Assembly (NCBI RefSeq): GCF_001043955.1
Contig: NZ_LABZ01000129.1
Location: 20,255-84,254 of the forward strand
From: Methylobacterium tarhaniae
GTDB lineage: Bacteria > Pseudomonadota > Alphaproteobacteria > Rhizobiales > Beijerinckiaceae
DNA: 64,000 nt
Reading direction: 5' to 3'
Shown here: positions 42,500-50,833 of the stretch, piece by piece
Position numbering within the stretch: the first letter of the stretch is position 1
Layout: each line of letters starts with the position of its first letter
Made by a program: the position numbers and the translations under genes
The notes under the pieces: generated by a model
The model's input: the letters and a program-made list of their open reading frames with translations, nothing else
Told to the model about the DNA's origin: nothing
Databases searched by the model: none

Positions 42500-43960
42500 T
42501 CAGTTCAGCGACGTCATCGCCCCCGTCCGCGGCGCCGGCCAGGACACGGCCGGCAGGTCGATATTGGGCAGCTCGACGCTCACCGAATCGCCCGGCATCA
42601 GCGTCGTGGTGTCGTCGGCGCCGATCTCCTGCACGCCCGCGCCGCTCTGGCGGGCGATGCGGTAGGTCGGCTTGGCGCGGCGGGCCTGGGCGCGGTCGGT
42701 GAGGAAGCGAGGGGCGGAGACCTCGGCTTCGAGGATCAGCCGCTCGGCCACCTCCATCCGGGGCTTCAGCTGCTGGAGCTGCCGCTCGGTGTCGCGCATC
42801 TCCCCGGTGACCTCGGTGGCGCGACGGCTGCGCATGTCGAGGATCGAGAGGTCGGCCCGGGAGATCGATTCGCGGGCCCGCAGCAGCTCGGTGGTGGTGC
42901 GCAGCTTCTCGCTCTCCATCTGGGCCATCGAGCGGCCGGCCGCGACGGTGCGCTGCTGCGTGGCGAGGCCGCGCTCGGCGAGCTGCTCGTTGCTGCGGAT
43001 CTCGGTGGCGATCAGCTTGATCTGGGTGTCGATCGTGGCGAGCTGGCCGTTCAGCGCGTCGATCTGCTGGCGCAGGAAGCGCTTGAGGTCCTCGATCGCG
43101 TCGACCTGCGTCGCCAGCGCCTTGCGCCTCGCCTCGAAGATCGCGGTCTCGCGGTCGATGAGCGCCAGGACGCCCGGATCCGGCCGCGAGGCCAGCTCCT
43201 TCGGGAAATCGATCTTCGGCTTGTCGTCGCGCTCGGCGGCGAGGCGCAGGAGGCGGATCGTCAGCTGGTCGCGGTCCTTGTGCAGGCCGGCGAGGTCGCC
43301 CCGCGCGGTGATCGCGTCGCGCTCCAGGCGCAGGAGGCCGCCATCGGTCACCCGCGGCGGTCCGCCCGCCAGCGCCACCGCCTTGGCCACCGTGAGCCCC
43401 GGCCGGAAGGCGTACTCGCCGGGCTTGTCGACCGCGCCGCTGATGTAGAACGGCCGGTAGACGGCGATCTCGACCGCGGTGTCGGGGGCATCCGCCAGCT
43501 CCATCCGGTCGCGCAGGCGCCGCGCCACCAGGCGGCTGACCTCCCGGGTCGGCAGCCCGGCCACCGGGATGTCGCCGATGATCGGCAGGGACAGCGTGCC
43601 GTCCGCCCCGATGGTGAACTCGTCGTTGAGCGCCGTCCAGGCGAAGATCTCGTCGCGGCTCGCCCGCCACTCGAACACCCGGAGCCGGATGCGGTCGAGC
43701 GGTCCGAGGGCGTAGCCCGCAAGGCTGGTCGCGCCGGCAGCAGGCGCGCTGGTACCCGTACCGGAGGTCCCTTGGGAGGTCCCTTGGGAGATCCCCTGCG
43801 AGATCCCTTGGGACGCCCCTTGGGTGGCGGCCACCGGCGGGGCCGTGGAGGGGGTGGGACGCTGCCCGCTGGCCGCGCTCGCGAGCCCGGCCGGCAAACA
43901 CATCGCGCCGAGAAGGAGACCGCGCCGGAGAGAGGCGGGAAGACGGGGTGCTGCTCGCAT
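42500..43960 (-). CDS. Polysaccharide biosynthesis/export protein (ExoF-like, OPX type)
   Basis: A 486-residue exported protein. After a signal peptide (about 1-30) and a repeat-rich linker of SQG[IT] units (about 46-66), a polysaccharide-export (Wza-like) domain reads YALGPLDRIRLRVFEWR and LSLPIIGDIPVAG. An SLBB domain follows (YISGAVDKPGEYAFRPGL). A long coiled coil covers about 200-390 (RETAIFEARRKALATQVDAI). It ends with GDSVSVELP. The ExoF/GumB-like long coiled coil distinguishes it from short Wza. It probably forms the periplasmic/outer-membrane export part for the polymer made by the neighbouring genes, and is divergent from the ExoY-like gene. Confidence 0.84.
   Translation of the reverse strand: MRAAPRLPASLRRGLLLGAMCLPAGLASAASGQRPTPSTAPPVAATQGASQGISQGISQGTSQGTSGTGTSAPAAGATSLAGYALGPLDRIRLRVFEWRASRDEIFAWTALNDEFTIGADGTLSLPIIGDIPVAGLPTREVSRLVARRLRDRMELADAPDTAVEIAVYRPFYISGAVDKPGEYAFRPGLTVAKAVALAGGPPRVTDGGLLRLERDAITARGDLAGLHKDRDQLTIRLLRLAAERDDKPKIDFPKELASRPDPGVLALIDRETAIFEARRKALATQVDAIEDLKRFLRQQIDALNGQLATIDTQIKLIATEIRSNEQLAERGLATQQRTVAAGRSMAQMESEKLRTTTELLRARESISRADLSILDMRSRRATEVTGEMRDTERQLQQLKPRMEVAERLILEAEVSAPRFLTDRAQARRAKPTYRIARQSGAGVQEIGADDTTTLMPGDSVSVELPNIDLPAVSWPAPRTGAMTSLN
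43762..43824 (-). repeat. In-frame 12-nt tandem repeat in the exoF-like gene
   Basis: About five copies of a 12-nt unit (coding strand ATCTCCCAAGGG with variants) encode ASQG-ISQG-ISQG-TSQG-TSG. The unit is a multiple of three, so copy-number change would lengthen the linker without a frameshift. Confidence 0.8.
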
Positions 43961-44323
43961 GCGGATCAGGCCTTCTCGTGCCGGCAAGGTCTCGTCCAAG
44001 GTCTCGTTCAAGGCCTCGTTCAAGGCCTCTTGCCCGCTAGCGCGGCGCCGGCCTCGTACCGAGGATGGGTCAAGCCTCGGCCGTCCGGCCACGCCGCGCA
44101 GCCTCCCAATAAGCGGTAGGCGCCGCACCACCCGCCGCGCCTTGCCCCCGCGCCTTGCCCGTTCGCCCCGTCGTCGCCTACGCCTCTTCCGTCGCAATCT
44201 GCGCACCCCGAAGGGGGTATCTTAAGATGAGGCGACGTATACCCGGATGATATTGTGTCGAAATTGACCTGACGGTCGCGCGTCTGCCTATCTTTAACCG
44301 CTCGTTAACGGTGGAGAGGGCGA
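43961..44323. other. Divergent promoter region of the polysaccharide genes, about 360 bp
   Basis: It separates the ExoF-like (minus) and ExoY-like (plus) genes and should hold both promoters. Next to the ExoF-like start is a second 12-nt tandem array (43985-44032; minus-strand unit GAGGCCTTGAAC, four copies with changes), which stays open in the same frame as that gene. Nearer the plus gene the sequence becomes A/T-richer (44222-44320), with two TTAA elements (TTTAACCG and GTTAACGG) and the ribosome binding site GGAGAGGG. Confidence 0.5.
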
Positions 44324-45112
44324 ATGGCTCGTGGCGTACGACCGCAATCCCGCGTGGACGGCGGTGATGAACTTGGCAGTAGCGGGCTGGGGCGAGCCGG
44401 GCTGGATGGCGGCGGCCTGGCGCTGCTGCTCGCCCCCGGGCTCGTGCCGCTCGCGCCGGCGGCGGAGGCCGGCGCTCCGCCGCCCGCCGTCCTGGCGCAC
44501 CCGGTGGTGTCGCGGCGCGGTGCGGCCCTGGCGTTCAAGCGCGCCGTCGACGTGGTGGGGTCCGCCCTCGGCCTCGTGCTGCTGCTGCCCCTGCTCCTCG
44601 CCATCGCGGTGCTGATCAAGTGCGATTCGCGCGGGCCGGTGCTGTTTCGCCAGACCCGCATCGGGCTCGGCAACCGGCCGTTCCGGGTCTGGAAGTTCCG
44701 CACCATGACCTGCTGCGAGAACGGCAGCGTGATCCGGCAGGCCCGGCCCGACGACCCGCGGGTGACCCGCATCGGCCGGTTCTTGCGCCGCACCAGCCTC
44801 GACGAGCTGCCCCAGCTGGTGAACGTGCTCCTCGGCTCGATGTCGCTGGTCGGGCCGAGGCCGCACGCGGTGGCCCATGACGCCCAGTTCGCCGGTATCG
44901 TCGCCCGCTACGCCGAGCGGCATGCGATGCGCCCGGGCATTACCGGCTGGGCCCAGGTGCGCGGCTGCCGCGGCGAGACCCCGAACGCCGCCGCGATGCA
45001 GCGCCGGGTCGATCTCGACCTCGCCTATATCGAGCATTGGTCGCCCCTGCTCGACGTCATCATCCTCGCCATGACGCTGCGCGAGGTCGTCCGCCCGCAG
45101 GCCGCCTACTGA
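44324..45112 (+). CDS. Undecaprenyl-phosphate sugar phosphotransferase (ExoY-like)
   Basis: A 262-residue monotopic phosphoglycosyl transferase that starts polysaccharide assembly by moving a sugar-1-phosphate from a nucleotide sugar to undecaprenyl phosphate. Signatures: FKRAVDVVGSALGLVLLLPL (membrane entry), FRVWKFRTM, RRTSLDELPQLVNVLLG, MSLVGPRPHA and PGITGWAQVRGCRG. Only the catalytic C-terminal module is present, as in ExoY, not the long five-helix WcaJ/WbaP form. The N-terminal 65 residues are low-complexity Gly/Ala/Leu. It is followed on the same strand by the GT2 gene after 61 bp. Confidence 0.88.
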   Translation: MARGVRPQSRVDGGDELGSSGLGRAGLDGGGLALLLAPGLVPLAPAAEAGAPPPAVLAHPVVSRRGAALAFKRAVDVVGSALGLVLLLPLLLAIAVLIKCDSRGPVLFRQTRIGLGNRPFRVWKFRTMTCCENGSVIRQARPDDPRVTRIGRFLRRTSLDELPQLVNVLLGSMSLVGPRPHAVAHDAQFAGIVARYAERHAMRPGITGWAQVRGCRGETPNAAAMQRRVDLDLAYIEHWSPLLDVIILAMTLREVVRPQAAY

Positions 45113-45173
45113 GCTTCGTCCCGTCACGTCCCGGCTGCGCCTGGCGCGCGGCCGGGCGAGGATCCGCGCCCTC

Positions 45174-46370
45174 ATGACCCTCATCGATCTGACCCTCTGC
45201 GCCCTGATGCTCGCCGGCGCGGTGCCGGTCGCCGTGTTCGCCGCACAGGTGCTGGCCTCGCTGCCGGCCCTGCGCCCGGCACCGGTGCCCTCGCGACGCC
45301 CGTCCCTGGCGGTGCTGGTCCCGGCCCACGACGAGGCCGGCCAGATCGCCGCCACGGTGGCCGCCCTGCGCCCCGGCCTGTGCCCCGGCGACCGCCTCCT
45401 GGTGGTGGCCGACAATTGCCGCGATGCCACCGCCGCCGCCGCCCGGTCCGCCGGGGCCGAGGTGGTGGAGCGCCACGATCCCGCACGGCGCGGCAAGGGG
45501 TACGCCCTCGATTATGGCTATCGCCACCTCGCCCGTACCGGCCTGCCCGAGACGCTGGTGGTGGTGGATGCCGATTGCGCCCTGGCGCCGGCCGGTCTCG
45601 ACCGAATCGCGCGCCTGAGCGCCGCGATCGGCGGGCCGGTCCAGGCGGCCTACCGCCTCGATCCGCCGCTCCAGGCCTCCTCGTCCCTGCGCCTCGCGAC
45701 CGTCGCCACGGTGGTGAAGCAGATCGGCAGGCCCCTCGGGGGAAGCCGCCTCGGCTGGCCCTGCGGCATCTCCGGCACCGGCTTCGCGGTGCCGACGCGC
45801 CTCCTCGGCGAGGTCGGGCTGGCGAACGGGCACCTCGCCGAGGACCTCAAGCTCGGCCTCGACCTGGCGCTGGCCGGCCATCCGCCCCGCTTCTGCCCGG
45901 AGGCCGAGGTGACGAGCACGCTTCCCGCCGGTGCGGCGGCGCGCCGTGCCCAGCAGACCCGCTGGGAGCACGGCCATCTCTCGCTGATCCTGCCCTATGC
46001 CGCCGCGCTCGCCCGCGCCGCCCTGCGCCGGGGCGATGCCCGGCTCGCCGCCATGGCCCTCGATCTCTGCGTGCTGCCTCTCGTGACCCTCGCCCTCGTC
46101 GAGGCCGGGCTCCTCGGCGCTGCCCTCGCGTGGTGGGCCGTCGGCGGCGGGGCCGCTCCGCTGCTGATCGCGGCGACCAGCCTCGCCGTCCTCGTCCTCG
46201 CCTTCGCCCTCGCGGCCCGGCGCTGGGGCGGCGGCCTGCTGCGGTGGCAGGATCTGCGCGCCCTGCCGCGCCTCGTTGCCGGCAAGGCCGGGATCCTGGC
46301 GCGCTTCGCCTTGCGCCGGCAGACCGTGTGGGTGCGAACGGAGCGGGCCGGGGAAGGACCTTCGACGTAA
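45174..46370 (+). CDS. Membrane glycosyltransferase family 2
   Basis: A 398-residue processive-like GT2. An N-terminal membrane helix (3-25) precedes the GT-A domain with VLVPAHDEAGQIAATVAAL, the DxD in VVVDADCAL, GHLAEDLKLGLDLALAGH (ED motif) and QQTRWEHGH (the QxxRW-like motif). At least two transmembrane segments close the protein (about 290-345). Such enzymes extend a lipid-linked glycan at the cytoplasmic face. Neighbours put it in exopolysaccharide assembly. The sugar specificity is unknown. Confidence 0.86.
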   Translation: MTLIDLTLCALMLAGAVPVAVFAAQVLASLPALRPAPVPSRRPSLAVLVPAHDEAGQIAATVAALRPGLCPGDRLLVVADNCRDATAAAARSAGAEVVERHDPARRGKGYALDYGYRHLARTGLPETLVVVDADCALAPAGLDRIARLSAAIGGPVQAAYRLDPPLQASSSLRLATVATVVKQIGRPLGGSRLGWPCGISGTGFAVPTRLLGEVGLANGHLAEDLKLGLDLALAGHPPRFCPEAEVTSTLPAGAAARRAQQTRWEHGHLSLILPYAAALARAALRRGDARLAAMALDLCVLPLVTLALVEAGLLGAALAWWAVGGGAAPLLIAATSLAVLVLAFALAARRWGGGLLRWQDLRALPRLVAGKAGILARFALRRQTVWVRTERAGEGPST

Positions 46371-46480
46371 GACGCGTCTCGCGCGCCGCAGGGCTGTCCG
46401 GAGGAGGACATGCCCCCGGACAGTGGCCCGGCGCGAGATCCTGCGGAATCCAGGCGGGGGCGGACCCGTCGAGCACCGGC

Positions 46481-47554
46481 TCAGCCGGCCTGGCCTCGCC
46501 ACGGCTCGGCCCGAAGAGCCGGGGCGGACCGACCGGCCACCCGGATCCGGGCCGCCTCCAGCACCGCTGCCATCGCGGGGGCGACGGCCCGGAACGTGGT
46601 GCCCTCCGCCACGGTGCGGCGCGCCTCGGCGCCGAGACGGGCCCGCGCGGCGGGATCGTCCCACAGGGCCTTGATGGCGGCGGCGAGGGCGGCGGGGTCT
46701 TCCGGCGGCACCAGGAGGCCGTTCTGCCCCTCGATCACGTAATCCTCGGTCCCTGCCGCCCGGGTCGCCACCACGGGCTTGGCCAGCATCATCGCCTCCA
46801 GCACCGTGACCTGGCCCGAGGTGAAGGTGGTGTTGCGCAGGGGCACGACGTTGACCCGGGCCCGGCCGCACAGGTCGTGGCACTCGGCGATCCCGAGGCC
46901 GCTCCGCACCGTGACGTTCGGCGGGAGCGCCAGGTCCGCGACGGCGTGGGCGCCGGCGACGATCACGGTCGGCAGCCCGAGGGACGCGGCGGCGGCCGCC
47001 AGGGTGGCGTAGTCCCGGTTGGCCGAGCCCATGGCGAGGATGAACGGCGCCGCCTCGTCCTCGTGCGTCTCCCGCGGCTCGTCGTGGATCGACAGGGGCA
47101 CGAACGCGAACCGGTCGCGGGGCAGGTCGAGCCAGTCGGCGTAGAGCGCGATCTCGCGGCGGGAATGCACCACGAACACGTCGACCTGCCGCAGCACCAG
47201 GCGGGCCAGCCGCGCCTTCCAGCCGCCGGGCGTCCGGCCGAGATTGAAGCACCAGGCGACGAGCGGGACGTCCCGCCGCCCGAGGACGAGCTTGACCAGG
47301 GCGGCCGCCACGGCGAGCTGAGGGAAGCCGGTCATGATGCCGACCCGGCCCCGGGGCGCCGCCCGCACCAGGCGCCAGGCCTGCCAGGCATGACGCAGGT
47401 AGTCGGACCATTCCGACGCTCCGGTCGCGGCGCGCGAGCGGTCATGCGCGTAAGGCGCCGGCGCCGTCGTGAAGCGGTGGGGGGCGCCGACATGGTGGGT
47501 GATCCAGTCGCCGCCCTCGTCGTACAGGAAGGGGACCGCGAGGATCCACTGCAT
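46481..47554 (-). CDS. Glycosyltransferase, GT4 (GT-B fold)
   Basis: A 357-residue retaining glycosyltransferase. The C-terminal nucleotide-sugar half is clear: FILAMGSANRDYATL, VIVAGAHAVADL, then TFTSGQVTVLEAMMLAKPVVATRAAGTEDYVIEGQNGLLV with the E-x7-E-type motif. The N-terminal half has GIMTGFPQLAVAAALVK and VFVVHSRREIALY. GGGAG lies 8 nt before ATG 47554; ATG 47572 adds six residues. It converges with the GT2 gene and is divergent from the secreted protein gene, so it forms its own unit within the polysaccharide locus. Confidence 0.85.
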   Translation of the reverse strand: MQWILAVPFLYDEGGDWITHHVGAPHRFTTAPAPYAHDRSRAATGASEWSDYLRHAWQAWRLVRAAPRGRVGIMTGFPQLAVAAALVKLVLGRRDVPLVAWCFNLGRTPGGWKARLARLVLRQVDVFVVHSRREIALYADWLDLPRDRFAFVPLSIHDEPRETHEDEAAPFILAMGSANRDYATLAAAAASLGLPTVIVAGAHAVADLALPPNVTVRSGLGIAECHDLCGRARVNVVPLRNTTFTSGQVTVLEAMMLAKPVVATRAAGTEDYVIEGQNGLLVPPEDPAALAAAIKALWDDPAARARLGAEARRTVAEGTTFRAVAPAMAAVLEAARIRVAGRSAPALRAEPWRGQAG

Positions 47555-47838
47555 CGAACCGGCTCCCGTCATGGTCGTCCCGCATCCTGGCTGAGCGCGG
47601 CCGGCGCGCGGTCGCGGACGGGAGCTTAGAGGCCGGCCGGGCGGGCGGGAGCGGATAATCCGGCGGCTTGGCCCGCGCGAAAGGCGGCGGGCCTCACCGA
47701 AAGGCGCAGGGTCGGCGCGTCGTCCGGGTGACGCGCGGGCCCGGCGGACGCCCCGAAGACGACGCTCCGTGCCGAGGCCGGATCCGTTACCCTCGCGGCT
47801 GCCCTGCCGTCGCTCGTCCTCCCGGGAGATCCGCGCCG

Positions 47839-48876
47839 ATGCACCGCTCCGCCGCCCTCCTCGCCCTCGGCCTGGCCCTGCAGGGCGCCCCCGCGCTGGC
47901 CGAGAGCCCGTATCGCGACCCGGTCGCGCAGCCCTTCGCGTCGACGAGCATCTGGAACACCCCGCTCGGCCGCGAAGCCACGTTCCAGCCCGGCGAGGCC
48001 GCCGAGACGGCGCTCCTGCGCAACCAGAATGCCGGCGGCCCGGCGGGGGCCTTCGCATGGATCGGCGGCCACGCCTTCGGGATCTACCGCCAGGGCGCCG
48101 GCGATCCGGAGCGGACCTGGACCTATCGCGGACGGCCGCCGACGGTGCCCTGGCCGTATGGCGGCAGTCCCGGCGGCGGCCGCTTCTCCCTGCGCACCCC
48201 GCCCGGGATCGCCTTCCTGGGCGGCACCGACCGGCATGCGGTGCTCGTGGATGCGGAGGGCCGCTACGCCTACGAGGTCTGGCTCGGCGCCTTCGATGCC
48301 GCCCGCAACCTCTACTCGGCGCAATACCTCGTCCGCACCGACCTGCGCGGCAGCGGCATCGCCGCCAAGGCGGGGACGTCGGAGGGGGTGCGCGCCTTCG
48401 GCGGCTCCCTCATCGGCGGCCTGGTGCGCCGGGCCGAGCTCGATCGGGGCGAGATCCGTCACGCCATCGCGATGTCGGCGAGCACGAGCCAGGCGAGCCC
48501 GACCCGCATCGTCTGGCCGGCCACCGCCACCGATGGCAACGGGCACAATGGCCATACCGGCGTGATTCCCATGGGGGCGCTGTTCGCGATCCCGCCCCAG
48601 GTCGATCTCGCCCGTCTCGGCCTCGCCACCCGCGAGGGCCGGGCGCTCGCCCGGGCGTTCCAGGAATTCGGCGGCTACATCACCGACACCGCCGCCCGCA
48701 CCCTGGTGATCGCCTATCTGGAGGAGGGCTGCACCGAGCAGCAGATCAACCACCTGCAGTCGGACAAGGACAAGATCCTGTCGGTGCTGGCAATGGTGAC
48801 CAACAACACCGCCGCCCATCCGGGCGGCCCCGGCCCCCGCGTGGCGCCGCCGCCGCCGCCGCTCGAGGGAGAGTGA
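47839..48876 (+). CDS. Secreted protein of unknown function with SIWNTP motif
   Basis: A 345-residue protein with a signal peptide (MHRSAALLALGLALQGAPA, cut near ALAES). The mature N-terminus reads RDPVAQPFASTSIWNTPLG, a pattern I recall from secreted proteins of actinobacteria and proteobacteria without assigned function. The body is beta-rich with FAWIGGHAFGIYRQG, AFGGSLIGGLVRRAELDRG, HAIAMSAS and NGHNGHTGVIPMGALFAIPP. A C-terminal Pro-rich tail follows GCTEQQINHLQ. The HAIAMS and NGHNGH His residues and the GALFAIPP loop look like a conserved pocket. Its setting among polysaccharide genes suggests a glycan-acting protein, but that is a guess. Confidence 0.65.
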   Translation: MHRSAALLALGLALQGAPALAESPYRDPVAQPFASTSIWNTPLGREATFQPGEAAETALLRNQNAGGPAGAFAWIGGHAFGIYRQGAGDPERTWTYRGRPPTVPWPYGGSPGGGRFSLRTPPGIAFLGGTDRHAVLVDAEGRYAYEVWLGAFDAARNLYSAQYLVRTDLRGSGIAAKAGTSEGVRAFGGSLIGGLVRRAELDRGEIRHAIAMSASTSQASPTRIVWPATATDGNGHNGHTGVIPMGALFAIPPQVDLARLGLATREGRALARAFQEFGGYITDTAARTLVIAYLEEGCTEQQINHLQSDKDKILSVLAMVTNNTAAHPGGPGPRVAPPPPPLEGE

Positions 48877-49198
48877 CGGCGGAACAGGATTGAGGGCTTG
48901 TTCGACTTGCCCGACAGTGCGGGCAGCCTCAGCGTCGGTCCGGGGTCGCGCAGCGGATCCCGGACCGACGAAGAGCGTGTAGAACCCGGAGGTGGCGGTC
49001 AGACAGGTTTCGGCGCGCCGATCGAGCAAAGCATCCGGCTCGATCCCCGACCTGTCGCGCCGGAGCATAGATCTTCGGAAAATAGAAAAACCGACGCTGG
49101 CCGGCTCGACCGCGTCGGGGAGATTGGCAGCACGGTGGGGCGGCGGGGGCTCGCCCCAGGCGGGACCGTGCGGGATGTCGCTCCCGCGCCCCTTGACG
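48877..49198. other. Intergenic region, about 320 bp
   Basis: It lies between converging genes. It contains a 12-bp inverted repeat CGTCGGTCCGGG / CCCGGACCGACG (48933-48944, 48959-48970) whose loop and arms include the REP-like core GGGGTCGCGCAGCGGATCCC. No gene is supported. The short G/C-rich rest shows nothing else. Confidence 0.55.
48933..48970. repeat. REP-like core within a 12-bp inverted repeat
   Basis: The arms CGTCGGTCCGGG and CCCGGACCGACG enclose 14 nt. The centre (48940-48961) matches the dispersed core at 18069-18092 and 37831-37850. It may also act as the terminator of the secreted protein gene, 57 bp downstream of its stop. Confidence 0.65.
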
Positions 49199-49960
49199 TC
49201 ACAACTTCAGGTCGGAGCGGGTTTCGAAGGCCCGGATGGCCACCTCGGTCCGGTTGGTCGCCCCGACCTTGCGCATGATGTTGCGAACATGCACCTTGAC
49301 GGTGCTCTCCTTCATGTTGAGCTCGAAGGCGATGATCTTGTTCGCCTTGCCCTTCTGCAGCTGCTCCAGCACCGCCGTCTGGCGCGGGGTGAACTGGCTG
49401 CGGGGGTCGGCCGCGCCGGTTTCCTCGGGGCCGCCCCGGCGCTGCAGCAGGCAGCTCGCCGGCACGAACACGCCGCCGGCCCGCACCAGGCGCATCGCCT
49501 CGATCGCCACCTTCAGGCTGACATTGGTGGGGATGTAGCCGCGAGCGCCCTCGTTGAGACGCTCGACGATCTCGCCCGGATCCTCGCTGTCGCATAGCAG
49601 GACCAGGCTGGTATTGGGCCCGATCCGCGAGCGCAGGGCGGCCTCGCGCTGGGCGGCGCCGCGGCCGGCCTCACGGGGATCGTAGTAGAGCACGACCAGG
49701 TCGCCGTCCTGATGGCCGATCTTGCCCCGCTCCCACTCGTCGATCGACGCGAAGGTGACGACGTCGTGATCCGGGATCGCTTCGGCGAGGCAGTTGCGCA
49801 GGCATTCCCGCACCAGCTGTCGCGGCTCGATGATCGCGATGGCCGGCTTCAGGCCCGCTTCGTCGCCGGGCTCGAACGCTTCCACGACGTTCTCATTCAC
49901 TTCGACCAGTCTGCGGCCCCGCGAAGCGAGGCCGTAATCAACGAGAGCTGGCGTCGACAT
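49199..49960 (-). CDS. LuxR-type transcriptional regulator with atypical receiver
   Basis: A 253-residue protein. Residues 37-150 are receiver-like (KPAIAIIEPRQLVRECLRNC, later GARGYIPTNVSLKVAIEAM), and 185-245 form a LuxR/FixJ helix-turn-helix (FTPRQTAVLEQLQKGKANKI, then KESTVKVHVRNIMRKVGATN). At the position of the phosphoacceptor the text is LVVLYYDPREAG rather than the usual LLDxxMP, so phosphorylation at the normal site is doubtful. The start has a full GGAGGTGAAGC site. It sits between polysaccharide genes and has a long AT-rich upstream region, so it may control the locus; this is inferred from position. Confidence 0.82.
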   Translation of the reverse strand: MSTPALVDYGLASRGRRLVEVNENVVEAFEPGDEAGLKPAIAIIEPRQLVRECLRNCLAEAIPDHDVVTFASIDEWERGKIGHQDGDLVVLYYDPREAGRGAAQREAALRSRIGPNTSLVLLCDSEDPGEIVERLNEGARGYIPTNVSLKVAIEAMRLVRAGGVFVPASCLLQRRGGPEETGAADPRSQFTPRQTAVLEQLQKGKANKIIAFELNMKESTVKVHVRNIMRKVGATNRTEVAIRAFETRSDLKL

Positions 49961-50271
49961 GCTTCACCTCCACCACTGTACGATCGATCATTATTATTGG
50001 ACGGGTCTCGCGGAGTGATGGTGTCAGCTCGGTCGGACCGCGCAAGACTACCCCTTGTTCCGGAGCCGGATCGTTGGAGGAGGCCGGCGCAGTCGAGCCC
50101 TCGACTGCATGGTCCAGTCGATCCGGCCTACCGGGCCCGCCCCGCTCCTCTTGATTTCAGTCCTAACACGGCCTTAAAACAGTTACAATCCTCAAAGTGG
50201 TGTTCTATGCCGCCTTTCATTGATGAGTTTCGGCCGTTTGATTGATCATCGGCGAAAAGGTGAGAATTGAT

Positions 50272-50290
50272 ATACACGCAACACGTGTAT
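50272..50290. promoter_or_regulatory. Palindrome, possible operator
   Basis: ATACACG and CGTGTAT are exact inverse complements separated by CAACA (19 bp in all), in the AT-rich region about 310 bp upstream of the LuxR gene start. It is shaped like a dimeric regulator site. No known binding motif is claimed. Confidence 0.4.
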
Positions 50291-50625
50291 CGTGAGAGAA
50301 TGTCATGGAACATTAGTTCCTTCGGGGCATGTACCGTCGGCGCGCAAAGAGGCCCGATGGGAACACACTCCGTCCCATGGTGGGTTTGACTTCTAAATTT
50401 GATGATCTGCGAGATGTCGCACGTCTAAGTACGTCACGCGAGGGTCGGAAATCGAATCGTTTTCAAGAGACTGACGAGTCAATACCGTAACGTCATCGAC
50501 GGCATGAATGCCCCGATTTTCGCGAGCCGGTGACCGGAGGAATTCGGTGCGTACCGGTCCTGGCGCTAAGCCGGACAGGGACCGACCCCCAGCCATCGTC
50601 CTCAATCCACCGCATCGCGACTCCC

Positions 50626-50643
50626 ATACATAAATTAATGTAT
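50626..50643. promoter_or_regulatory. AT-rich palindrome, possible operator
   Basis: ATACAT and ATGTAT flank AAATTA (18 bp). Together with the 50272-50290 palindrome it shares the ATACA/TGTAT half-site idea. It lies about 670 bp upstream of the LuxR gene. Confidence 0.35.
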
Positions 50644-50773
50644 ATGACCTGATATGCCCGTTCTGATACGGCGCGCTTTCGCCGTCATCGACAATCATCC
50701 AAAGCATGTCCAATCAGCCATATCGTTTGATAATTTTTAACGGTCAACGTTGCGGTGCACCTGTCGAGACGTC

Positions 50774-50807
50774 AAAAGAACAGCGGCGGGCTCGATGCCC
50801 GCCGCTG
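50774..50807 (-). terminator. Intrinsic terminator of the aminotransferase operon
   Basis: An 11-bp perfect stem CAGCGGCGGGC / GCCCGCCGCTG (50781-50791, 50797-50807) with loop TCGAT. On the minus strand it is followed by TTCTTTT. It lies 27 bp beyond the last stop. Confidence 0.88.
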
Positions 50808-50833
50808 CTGGGTCTCCGGTATGGTCTAGTATA

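Larger units (their letters stand above)
49961..50833. other. AT-rich upstream region of the LuxR gene, about 870 bp
   Basis: The longest gene-free stretch in the window and clearly poorer in G+C; for example 50161-50220 has 26 G+C in 60. It holds two palindromes: ATACACG-CAACA-CGTGTAT (50272-50290) and ATACAT-AAATTA-ATGTAT (50626-50643). The distal end (50774-50807) is the terminator of the aminotransferase operon. Two minus-strand frames of 61 and 106 codons exist, without convincing start sites or protein character. It most likely contains the LuxR gene promoter and perhaps a regulatory RNA or protein-binding sites. Confidence 0.6.

Noticed and set aside
50128..50313. Minus-strand frame of 61 codons in the AT-rich region
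   Set aside because: It has an ATG, but no ribosome binding site and no domain; it contains the 50272-50290 palindrome. More likely regulatory DNA.
50393..50713. Minus-strand frame of 106 codons in the AT-rich region
   Set aside because: It starts at TTG without a ribosome binding site, contains the 50626-50643 palindrome and shows no protein-like features. A small protein cannot be excluded.
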